A DNA stretch of 64,000 nt from positions 186,001 to 250,000 of the forward strand of contig PBUB01000004.1 in the NCBI GenBank assembly GCA_002729885.1. Direction: 5' to 3'. The notes under the pieces were generated by a model. The model was not told where the DNA came from and made no database searches. It saw only the letters and a program-made list of their open reading frames with translations. Position 1 is the stretch's first letter. Each line of letters starts with the position of its first letter. This document shows positions 35,423-44,500 of this stretch, in pieces. Made by a program: the position numbers and the translations under genes. Source of the DNA: Spirochaetaceae bacterium (GTDB lineage: Bacteria; Spirochaetota; Leptospiria; Leptospirales; Leptonemataceae).

Positions 35423-36171
35423 GACTAATAGCGAAAATGCCGGTTCGCAGCAGGGGTATTTTCCGGAGTACTCAAGGTGAACCTGGCGGAGGCCTCAGCC
35501 GACAAGATAGCCGATGTCTCAGGGGCCGACGCAGTCGAAGCCGGGCCGGGCTAACTCTTGTGGAGCTGGCCATGGTAATTCTAATTATGGGAGTGCTGTT
35601 TGCAATGATGTTCGGTGTTTTCTTTCGCGCCTCGGAGATCGCCCGGGAAGGTTCCCCGCCCGCAGAAGCCAGGCAGAGAGCCATGCTGGCTCTGGAGAAC
35701 ATGCGCACCGCCATCAACAATACTTATTACATGGCAGATATTGAACGCCTGGTTTTCTATGGAAACAGCAAGCGAACCGGCACTGGCTCCATGGATGAAC
35801 TCACATTTGCATCTGTAGTGCCTGGAGCTGAGGAAAGTGGCACTCCGGAAGTAAGGGAGGTTTCCTTCTATCTGGCGGCTCCGGATGAGGGATCAGCGGC
35901 CCAGGACGGATACATTCTGTATCGCAGGGAAGATCAACATGTGGATGAGTATCCAGGAAAAGGAGGAGCTCATTATCCCATGGCCGAAGGGATCCTGTCA
36001 CTGAACTTCAAGTACAGCTACAATGCAAAGACCTGGTATGACGATGAGGGTTGGAACACAAAAAAGAATGCTGCTCTACCCAGACTTGTTCAGATCGAAA
36101 TGATTGTTAAGGTGGGCAATGCAAAAGAACGACTGGAAACCCTGGCATCTCCTGGTCTTTATATAAATTAA
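35419..36171 (+). CDS. gspJ: Minor pseudopilin, GspJ-like
   Basis: 250 residues, ATG overlaps the previous stop by four bases. Prepilin motif RAG / LTLVELAMVIL, with RQRAMLALENMRTAINNTYYM following and a large beta domain (EVREVSFYLA, LSLNFKYSYNAKTWYDDEGWN, RLVQIEMIV), as in GspJ. Leader about 44 residues, rich in Arg. Last gene of the run; no gspK, L, M, N or O follows. Confidence 0.75.
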   Translation: MRLIAKMPVRSRGIFRSTQGEPGGGLSRQDSRCLRGRRSRSRAGLTLVELAMVILIMGVLFAMMFGVFFRASEIAREGSPPAEARQRAMLALENMRTAINNTYYMADIERLVFYGNSKRTGTGSMDELTFASVVPGAEESGTPEVREVSFYLAAPDEGSAAQDGYILYRREDQHVDEYPGKGGAHYPMAEGILSLNFKYSYNAKTWYDDEGWNTKKNAALPRLVQIEMIVKVGNAKERLETLASPGLYIN

Positions 36172-36412
36172 GGAATAATCGCTGCACGGTGTGGTATTTC
36201 CAACAGGGCATCGGGACCAGACATCCGCCAGAGGAATCCGACATCCAGGCTGTCGCATTATATGATCGGCATCCCGCAAGACAATACCCGGCCCGTTACG
36301 ATCTCCAAACCCCAGATTCAAAGCTTTCGCACTAATTTCAGTGGCATCCCGACTATTGGCCTGGCCATCAAGCAAGCTCACCTCATCAGCACATTTGGTT
36401 CAGCCCGTTCTT

Positions 36413-37324
36413 TCAGGGCACGGAGACAGGCTGCACTGTGGTTCGATCCACCTGAATTTTCAGGCGTTTGTATTGGTAGGAATCCTTACCGAATTTTAGC
36501 TCTGCATACTTCAGGATGTTCTGGTTCTTACGAGCTTGCATCTCGCGATAGATTTCTTCTCGGCCGCTCTCTTTGGCGGACGCTTCCTGGGTTCTGTAGG
36601 CTATGGCCAGAAGTCGATAGGGTTCGGGTTCCGTGGAATGTTCCTTTTTGAGCTGCAGATACTCTTCCAGCACGGATATAGTCATGCCCGCATTCCCGTT
36701 CTGGAACTGTAATTTGACATACTCTCGAATGGCGGCACCTTTCAGATTCAGATAGGGTTCGCTCTTCTGAATCTCCGGGTTCTGCACCTTTTCCAGCTGT
36801 TTCATAGACTCAATGAGATAGCTCACGGCTTTGTTACGATACCTGGAATAGATCTGCCGCTTTTCTCTTTCCAGACGGTCCTTCTTTTCCTGCTCCTGCC
36901 ATTCATACTGGGCCGGCAGTCGGTCGATTTTCTTCTTTGCTTCTTCGAATTCTTTACCGGCGTCACGCATCAAGTCTCCAGCGGTCTTATAGAGACTTCT
37001 GGCTTTTTTCATACGTTCCAGGGACTTTTTCTGGCTCAGTTCATCCAGGATTTGAAGCTCCGGAAAAGAGGAGGGAATCTCAGGATCTTCCCATTGTCCT
37101 GGTTCGTGTACCGGTTCATCGGGGTCCTGGAATGGCTTTTCCAGCACCGGGCTGTCTGGCTCCGGGGCGTCCTCGGAGAAAAAGAAATTCTCTTCGGAAC
37201 TGGGCTCCGCTGCGGCCGGATCCTCGGTGGAGCTCTCGGCAAGAACGGGACTGTGAATCCAGATCAGCAGGCTCAGAGAAGCTGCAAGTGACAATACAGG
37301 GAGAGATTTTCCAGAGTACATCAT
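36413..37324 (-). CDS. Secreted helical repeat protein, possibly FcpA-like
   Basis: About 303 residues from ATG 37324 (TTG 37333 and ATG 37321 possible). Signal peptide with PVLA cleavage site, then a Pro/Asp/Glu-rich segment (about 30-95) and an all-helical, TPR-like body (KKSLERMKKARSLYKTAGDL, YRNKAVSYLIESMKQLEKV, PEPYRLLAIAYRTQE, KNQNILKYAELKFGKDS). No lipobox. Size, signal peptide and helical fold fit FcpA, the leptospiral flagellar coiling protein, but I cannot align it from memory, so this is a hypothesis. Divergent from lysA. Confidence 0.6.
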   Translation of the reverse strand: MMYSGKSLPVLSLAASLSLLIWIHSPVLAESSTEDPAAAEPSSEENFFFSEDAPEPDSPVLEKPFQDPDEPVHEPGQWEDPEIPSSFPELQILDELSQKKSLERMKKARSLYKTAGDLMRDAGKEFEEAKKKIDRLPAQYEWQEQEKKDRLEREKRQIYSRYRNKAVSYLIESMKQLEKVQNPEIQKSEPYLNLKGAAIREYVKLQFQNGNAGMTISVLEEYLQLKKEHSTEPEPYRLLAIAYRTQEASAKESGREEIYREMQARKNQNILKYAELKFGKDSYQYKRLKIQVDRTTVQPVSVP

Positions 37325-37421
37325 AACTACCAAATTCTACTGGCAAAGGCCAGAGGCGGAACTTTTCTATCCTACCATCGGCAAAAACCGAGAAAACTGT
37401 AACAGGACACATTCCATATTA

Positions 37422-38720
37422 ATGAAAGAAAACCTGCCCGTCACTTATAGAGATAGTCACCTGCATATAGAAGACGTATCTGTTTCCGATCTGGTTCAAA
37501 CATACGGCACCCCGCTGTATCTATACTCGGCCAGCTATTTCGAATCCAGACTGGATCTCTATAATCGGGGCCGCGCAAAAATGCAGGACATGGTAGAGTT
37601 CTGCTATGGAATGAAGGCTAGCTCCAACCTGGAGCTTCTCAAGCTGGTGGCAAGCAAGGGATGGGGAGCAGATATCGTCAGCGGCGGAGAACTCTATCGC
37701 TGCCTCAAGGCTGGCATCGACCCGGACAAAATCGTGTTTTCCGGTGTAGGTAAGACCGAAGAGGAGATCTCCTACGCCCTGGATTCAAAAATACATCTAT
37801 TCAGCGTTGAAAGCGAATCCGAGTTAAGAACCATATCTCGAATTGCCGCTGCCAGAGGGCTGAAGGCACCTATCGGAATTCGCATCAATCCAGATGTAGA
37901 TCCCAGAACCCATCCATATATATCCACCGGTTTAAAAGAAAACAAGTTCGGGATCGCACACGACCAGGCGCTGAGAGTCTATAAAGAGGCAGCAAGTCTT
38001 CCCGGGATTGAGATTCGCGCTGCCGGGTTTCACATTGGTTCGCAGCTACTGGATTTTTCCTCATACGAAGAAGCGGCCCGGCGACTGCTGGGTATTGTGC
38101 ATCAGATAGAAGAAGCTGGCATTCCAATCAACGAAATAGATGTAGGCGGAGGTCTGGGTATTGACTATCTGGAAAACCACAACATCGATGAGCCTCTGGA
38201 TACTCCCGATCCAGCAGAATTTGTAAATCAAATCTGGAAATGGATCAACGAAAGCGATGCAAACACTTCCGGAAAGATGCGTAAAATCACATTTGAACCC
38301 GGCAGAAGCGTGGCCGGCAATTCCGGATTTCTTGTGACCAGGGTGCTTTATCTAAAAGAGAATGAGCAAAGAAAGTTCTTTGTCTGCGATGCAGCCATGA
38401 ACGACCTGCTCAGACCTTCTCTCTACCAGGCCTATCACAGGGTACTTCCCGAAAATAGAGATCGAGGCACAGCCTTTGGAGACCTGGTGGGTCCTGTATG
38501 CGAAAGCGGAGATTTCCTGGCCCGCGGACGAGAATTGCCAGGTTTCCAGGAGGGGGACCTGGCGGTGCTTGCATCTGCCGGCGCCTATGGATTTATCATG
38601 TCCTCCAACTACAATACCCGGCCCAGGGCTGCTGAAGTGCTGGTTCGAGGAAACACCCATCGACTGATTCGAAAGCGCGAAACCCTGGAGCAGTTGCTGG
38701 AAAACGAAATCATCCAGTGA
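37422..38720 (+). CDS. lysA: Diaminopimelate decarboxylase
   Basis: PLP enzyme making lysine from meso-diaminopimelate. 432 residues. PLP lysine in CYGMKASSNLELLK, phosphate-binding GGGLGIDY, IRINPDVDPRTHPYISTGL, FEPGRSVAGNSG and the catalytic Cys in GPVCESGDFLA. The C-terminal residues (RETLEQLLENEIIQ) are copied in decayed form beyond the stop (see repeat). The gene is otherwise normal. Confidence 0.96.
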   Translation: MKENLPVTYRDSHLHIEDVSVSDLVQTYGTPLYLYSASYFESRLDLYNRGRAKMQDMVEFCYGMKASSNLELLKLVASKGWGADIVSGGELYRCLKAGIDPDKIVFSGVGKTEEEISYALDSKIHLFSVESESELRTISRIAAARGLKAPIGIRINPDVDPRTHPYISTGLKENKFGIAHDQALRVYKEAASLPGIEIRAAGFHIGSQLLDFSSYEEAARRLLGIVHQIEEAGIPINEIDVGGGLGIDYLENHNIDEPLDTPDPAEFVNQIWKWINESDANTSGKMRKITFEPGRSVAGNSGFLVTRVLYLKENEQRKFFVCDAAMNDLLRPSLYQAYHRVLPENRDRGTAFGDLVGPVCESGDFLARGRELPGFQEGDLAVLASAGAYGFIMSSNYNTRPRAAEVLVRGNTHRLIRKRETLEQLLENEIIQ

Positions 38721-38842
38721 GAAATTCCGGAACCATTGCTGCAAAAGGCATTTGGATAGCTGGAGAACCAACGGCACTTGCTGGTCAACGAAATCATCCA
38801 GCGCGAAACCCTGGATAAGATTCCAGGGAAGTCCTGGCATCA
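38675..38842 (+). repeat. Decayed 42-bp tandem repeat at the lysA 3' end
   Basis: Four units of 42 bp can be laid out from 38675, 38717, 38759 and 38801. Unit 1 is the last 14 codons of lysA; units 2-4 lie beyond its stop. Segment TTGCTGGNNAACGAAATCATCCAG recurs at 38694-38717 and 38778-38801 (22 of 24 bases), exactly 84 bp (two units) apart. GCGCGAAACCCTGGA recurs at 38675 and 38801 (126 bp, three units). Unit 2 keeps the frame but contains stops. Confidence 0.75.
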
Positions 38843-41365
38843 CTCCTGGATGCGAAACAACGTTTGCTCGGAAGGCCGAGCGGGACATTCCAGAGTCACT
38901 GAATACCGACCGGGCTTCGGATCCAGGTGTCGTCGCACATGACCATCCGCAGGCATCGATCTTTTCTCTCCGTTTACGCCGTATTGACAGCCAGGTTCTG
39001 CGCGAATCTCCAGAAGGATGGCCTGACTGTCCGCCGGTCGATGAGGATCCAGTACAAAGATCTGATCATCCAGAGGATGGATGATTCCCCGGGCCATGCT
39101 CTGATTGTGCTGTCCGGAGCAGGGAGGCGGCAGCACATCTTCCGGAAGGAAGGGCTCCGTAAAATGAGGACAATTGGGCCCTGCCAGATCACCGGTCTTC
39201 TTACATATATCTGCATATTTCCAGCGTTTCGGATACTGAAACGTGGAATCGCTATTTTCGTGTAGCATCCGCATGACCTGATGCATGATTCTACCTGCTC
39301 CGCGGGCACCGGACACTCCGAGGGTGGGCTCGCTCTGAAAGTTACCAACCCAGACTCCTACCACATAGCGATCTGTATAACCTACGGCCCAGGAATCCCG
39401 AAAGTCCTTGGAGGTTCCGGTTTTCGCAGCGACATCGAAAGGAAAATCCAGAAAACTCCTGGGGCCAAAGGAGCCTTTGCGAGCATTTCTGTCGGAAAGG
39501 ATGTGTCGAATGAGCAGTGCTGTGTCCTGGCGAAATAGCTGCCTGGAGTCGCCAAATCGCACCTGCGGTTTGTGTGCGATTTGCACAGGTAGCAATTCCC
39601 CACCGGCCGCCAGCGCTCCGTAGAGTAAAGTGACTTCAAAAAGTGTTGCTCCGCCGGTTCCCAGAGCCAGCGAAGGGCCATAATCCCGGGCCGGTTCTTT
39701 CATATGCTCGAATCCTGCATCCTTGAGCAGATTGTAGAATCGCTCGGTGCCCATACGCTCAATGAGCCTCACTGCAGGAATATTTCGAGAACCGGCCAGG
39801 GCTTCCCGCACTGTAATCAATCCGCTGAATCTCAGGTCGTGGTTTCGCGGGGCATAGGTTTCTTTACGTATTCTGTCTGTGACCACATATTCGCTGTCAT
39901 CGATTAAGTGGCCCGGCCGCAATCCCAGTTCTTCAATAGCAAGAGCATACAGAAATGGCTTGAGCACGCTACCTGCATCGTGAATGGCCAGAGCCCCATT
40001 TACCTGACCATCGGCTCCAGAGAAATCCGATGAGCCGATCATTGCTCGGAGCATCCATCCAGCTCTTTGCTCTTCGTCTTCAGGAATTCCTCCAGGGATG
40101 CCAATGTCTTTTCTGGATTCATTTCTTTCCAGGACAATGACCGCAGCCTGATTAGCACCTTTGCCTTCCAGGACCTCCAATTCTCCCTGAATGATACTTT
40201 GAATATGGGTCTGCAAACCCTCGTCCATTTCTGTATATACTTCTCCGCGAACATTCAGCCTGTGAAAGAGATACACCCCCAGATGAGGAGCGCTATGGGG
40301 ATAGCCCCGGGTTACTGCGAGCTGGCTTTTTTCTTCCAGGCTTTCTTTTGAATCTTCCGGTTGGATGTCGGTTCCGGATACGTCCGCGCCAGACTCGGAA
40401 GAATTCGGTTCGGTTTTGGTGGACACTTCGGAGTTCCCCGGCTTAGAATCCCCATCCTCATGGGTAAAATCCCCCGTTTCGCTGGTTGCAATGGGTTGAA
40501 AACGAAATGATTCAGGAAAGGCCAGCTTCTCAATGTTTCTCCAGCCGCAAGCTTCTGCGATATCCGGTCGCTCTTTTCTGGTTCGCGCAAACAGATGATC
40601 CATCCTGCTGCGAATGGCATCCAGACCCATGGAGGTCCGTCTAAGAAGCACTATAAGCAGAATTTGCTCATCGCATCCCAGAAGCGATAGATCTTTGCCA
40701 AAGTAATATTTTGAGGCTGCATAGAATCCTTTTCGATTTCGTCCCAGAGGAACCTCTTCGAGATAGTGATTCAGTATTTGTTTCTTGTCCCACTTTCCGC
40801 TCAATTTCAGAGCATATAGAGCTTCCACCGGTTTTCTCAGATAGGCGCTGTCCGGCATCCGGTGAGCGAAAGCGATTCGCACGTACTGCTGCGGTATGGT
40901 GGAGGCACCGCTAACAATTCTTCCGGCCATCAAATTGGATACGAATGCGCGCGCGATGGCAGAAAGATCCAGGCCTCCATGATGATAATAACTCTGATCT
41001 TCTGCCAGAAGAAGTAGTGGTTCCAGAGTATCCGGTCTTGCGCCCGGGGCTTTCTGTATGCCCTGGTCCGGATCACTGTATTCGAAGATCAATTCCTGAT
41101 TTCTTGAAAGAAGATAGATATCGCTATTTCTGGCCAGGGGCAGGGGACTGAGAAAGAAAATCAGCGCGCTACAAAAGTAGAGGAGGAGAAAGGCAGTAAA
41201 ATACAGGTTGGCCCAGGGCCATCCGTTCCAGGCTTCGGCCTTCCAGTGATTGCGAAAAGCCGCCGCTGCTGTTGAAAGTGCGCCCAGCCCGAATCTTGCT
41301 CTTTGTTTCAGTTGCTCCAGGAAAAAACGCAGCCTGGAATTAATTCCGGTATTGGATTCAGACAT
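38840..41365 (-). CDS. pbpC: Penicillin-binding protein 1C
   Basis: Bifunctional peptidoglycan synthase of 841 residues. Membrane helix at about 53-72, GT51 glycosyltransferase domain (Glu122 in LLAEDQSYYHHGG, GASTIPQQYVRIAF), a variable linker with acidic/Ser-rich insert (about 300-350), transpeptidase domain with SVLK (Ser466), SRN and KTGTS (about 648), and the C-terminal PBP1C domain (CQYGVNGE, LDPKPGRYSVTL). It lies downstream of a giant alpha-2-macroglobulin on the same strand, the pairing known in E. coli. Confidence 0.94.
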   Translation of the reverse strand: MSESNTGINSRLRFFLEQLKQRARFGLGALSTAAAAFRNHWKAEAWNGWPWANLYFTAFLLLYFCSALIFFLSPLPLARNSDIYLLSRNQELIFEYSDPDQGIQKAPGARPDTLEPLLLLAEDQSYYHHGGLDLSAIARAFVSNLMAGRIVSGASTIPQQYVRIAFAHRMPDSAYLRKPVEALYALKLSGKWDKKQILNHYLEEVPLGRNRKGFYAASKYYFGKDLSLLGCDEQILLIVLLRRTSMGLDAIRSRMDHLFARTRKERPDIAEACGWRNIEKLAFPESFRFQPIATSETGDFTHEDGDSKPGNSEVSTKTEPNSSESGADVSGTDIQPEDSKESLEEKSQLAVTRGYPHSAPHLGVYLFHRLNVRGEVYTEMDEGLQTHIQSIIQGELEVLEGKGANQAAVIVLERNESRKDIGIPGGIPEDEEQRAGWMLRAMIGSSDFSGADGQVNGALAIHDAGSVLKPFLYALAIEELGLRPGHLIDDSEYVVTDRIRKETYAPRNHDLRFSGLITVREALAGSRNIPAVRLIERMGTERFYNLLKDAGFEHMKEPARDYGPSLALGTGGATLFEVTLLYGALAAGGELLPVQIAHKPQVRFGDSRQLFRQDTALLIRHILSDRNARKGSFGPRSFLDFPFDVAAKTGTSKDFRDSWAVGYTDRYVVGVWVGNFQSEPTLGVSGARGAGRIMHQVMRMLHENSDSTFQYPKRWKYADICKKTGDLAGPNCPHFTEPFLPEDVLPPPCSGQHNQSMARGIIHPLDDQIFVLDPHRPADSQAILLEIRAEPGCQYGVNGEKRSMPADGHVRRHLDPKPGRYSVTLECPARPSEQTLFRIQE

Positions 41366-41448
41366 GTAGAATTGTTGGCATGGTCACGCTTATTCTTTTC
41401 TTCTTTACGCTTGCTCCATGCAGCCTTGCGTCCGGAAACCCAATGGTT

Positions 41449-41478
41449 CGCGGAAGACCGCAGCGCGGAAGACCGCAG
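41449..41478 (+). repeat. Perfect 15-bp tandem duplication
   Basis: CGCGGAAGACCGCAG occurs twice in a row in the gap between the alpha-2-macroglobulin gene and pbpC. Each copy contains a GCGG/CCGC mini-hairpin. It probably arose by slippage; no function is suggested. Confidence 0.8.
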
Positions 41479-41522
41479 CTCAGAAGCTTCACAGCAGAAA
41501 GGCGGGGTAGCTCCTGGAGAAA

Positions 41523-44500
41523 TTATTCCACCACCTGTATTGCATCGGCGCTTCGACCAAAGATTTCCGGCTCATACATTGAGTAAGCGCTGGCCGCCGG
41601 GTACAGCGCTTTTCCGCGAAACAGAGGTCGAATCAAATATACATACTGGTGTGCACCCGCAGGCAGATAGGTCTGCACAACCTCGAATGCATCGTCTCGA
41701 TAATCGGTCATGGCAGGACTGGCCCACCAGTATCCATCCGGAGAACTGTGTCCTGTAAGCCCGCTTCCAGCGAATGATTCGGTGGCGAATCCGGTGTTTA
41801 CAATTTCGCTATGGGATGGCAATGGGTCCCGAAGTATGAAGTGACTCAGAGGTCTGGCCGTGGTAACCGTAATTCGCACCAGATAGATCTGACCTCTTTT
41901 CATCTCATCTTCGCCCGCGGCAAATGGCTTTGTACTTCCTCGACCCAGTACCTGATCCAGGGGCTGTATGGTCCTCTGGACTTCAATTCCTTCATCTGCT
42001 GGCTCCGGCCGCAAAGGAGGCAGAGAGTACTGCATCCAGGTAGTGTAATACAGCTGGCCCGGTCCTTTTGAGACGAAATCCAGGCTTTTCATGGATCCAG
42101 TATAGAACTTCTTCAGTTCTTCCGCAGAAAGTTTGTGCAGGGACTCTGATTTCTTATCCGTAAGTTCTCCATCGAAAACAGATTTATCGCCAATGCGAAT
42201 GCTGAATTCTGTATCTGCGCTCTTTTCCACTTTTTCATGATATGTAGCCAGACTCAGGGCCATTAATGCTTCGGAGTGGCTGGAAGATGTATGGGGATTT
42301 CGCACAATGACAGACTGCACAAGCCTGGGCACCAGCGGATGCTGAGGCTTCCAGTAGGTCAAAACACGGAGCCACAGAGCGATGGTGCCCTCGTCGCTGT
42401 AGAAGGCTCTGGAGTAGGAAAAGGAAGTTCTTTCCTGCAATTCAGCTCTTCTTGCATTCCATCGGACCTGGTTTTGAAAACGAGTCAGAAGCTTTTCCGA
42501 AACAGCCGCATCCAGAGTGATGGCACCGGACTCCAGATCCGAAAGTAACAGATAGGCACTGGCTCGCAGCGAAAGTTCATCGCTATGCTTCACCAGATAA
42601 TCCGCAACGCCAGCCACGGGACGATCTCGAAGCACATAGTTGATCAATGCCAGGGTTTCCAGCAGGTAGGCCCGAAAATCCCGATCCGGATTCTTTGCAT
42701 AGTTTCGCAGATAGGCCTCTGCCTGAGCCATGGTTCTGGCAGATATGGGACGACCGCGTTTCTGGGCTTCCTGCAGAACCAGAAAAACATAAGCTGTGGT
42801 GTAGGGAGAGGAGCGAGCGGTACTGTTATCCTTCCACAACCGGAACCCGCCATCACTGTTCTGGAATTCTGGCAGAGATTTCAGTACCAGATCTTCCAGC
42901 TGGGATTTGCTGTACTGTCCCATGAAATTGTCCGGTAGGAATCGATCCGGGGTTACGAGCGATACCAGGTAGGCGCTGCTTCGCTGTTCCAGACAGAGAT
43001 AGGGATAATTCTCAAAATAATAAAAGGCCCCTTCCATGGCCTGCAAGACCGTGGAGCTCAGCTGCATACTGACTTCCGCCGGATACTTATCGGGATCCGG
43101 AATGGAGATAAACTCTTCGCCTTTCTGATCCTTTGTGGCCATGCCTGTGGTGGCAAAAGCTTCGCGGTACCGTTCTATGAGCACCGGAAAAGAAAACTCC
43201 ATGGCATCCAGCCTCTGCTGCCCATCCAGGGCACTAAAACTACCTTTTAGCTCTGTGCCAGATGCAGGAAGCTTTTCCTTTTTCTGTGGCGTAGGCAACC
43301 AGCAGGTTTCCGTGGCTTCGGCGGTTTCACCTGCAGCAATTGTTAAGTTTCTATTTAGCGGATTTTCGCACTGCAGTCCAGGAAGCTTCATTTCCACTCT
43401 CAGATCTTTCTTTATCCCGGTGGAATTAATAACCAGAGAACCCAGCTCCAGGCGATCCCCTGGACGAATAAATCTGGGGACAAGCTTTTGAATCACTACA
43501 TCTCTGCGGACCTGTATTTCGTAGTCCGATTTCCCGTAGCCTCCATCCCGGGCCGCCATGGCCATAAAGCGAAACGTAGTCAGATTATCCGGTAGGCGAA
43601 AGGTAAACTGGATCTCTCCTTTGTTGTTCGCTTTGAGCTTTGGATTCCAGTAGGCTGTGTATTTGAAGTTTCTGCGACTGGCCTGATCGCCATCCAGTCC
43701 AAATCCTCCAGAATCGTCCTCATCGCCGCCACCGCCGGGGCTATCTCCTTTGGTGGCGAGCAGCAGTTGCTCGATAATGGAGCCCCGGTTTTCCAGAACT
43801 CGAACTCCCAGCGGCCAGCCAGAATACATCGCTTCCACCGGATCTGAGAAATGATAGTTCAATAGATCCAGTACAGCACGGTCCGCCACAGAAAGAGCCA
43901 CTTCTGCATTCGGTGCAGTGCGAATTGTGGTCGTTACTTCCATGCCAGGCTTGCACGGATCGCAACTGGTTTTGATGACCAGAGGTATTCGCTTCTGTTC
44001 GCTGGAAACGTTCAAACGCACCATACCCATCTTGAACTGCGGTTTGCCCGGATCTTCGGTTCTGGTGGGCTTCGCATCCGTTCTTGGGCGAATTAGCATT
44101 ACACCTACATGAATCTCAGGTAAATATTCCCCTTTGATGGGAATCTCAATACTCTGCGCTGACGATGTAATTTTTACGGTTCTTTGCTCAAAAACCTTTT
44201 CCCTTTCTACAGTAACTATGGCTGTTGCATCTTTGTACGGGGACTGAATCAAGATCCTGGCCGTATCTCCTGGCTTGTAGTCAGTCTGTTCTGGTATCAG
44301 TTCAATTCGATCATCCTGGGAAAGACTCCAGTACCCGTAGCCGGCGCCGCCAACATAAAAGGGCACTCTGGCGAAGGCACCGGAGGAAGTGCGAGCTACG
44401 ATGAAATAAACTCCGGCTTCTTCTGGAACAAAGCTGAATTCTACCGGAGTCTTGCCCGTACTTAGACTTTCTTTTTTCACTCTCTGCAGTGTTTCGGTGG

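Noticed and set aside
36076-36381. 101-codon minus-strand frame after gspJ
   Set aside because: It overlaps the gspJ end, has no signal, SD or recognisable motif.
41380-41586. 68-codon plus-strand frame with a signal-peptide-like start after pbpC
   Set aside because: It contains the 15-bp duplication, runs antisense into the end of the macroglobulin gene and has no SD; chance frame is more likely.
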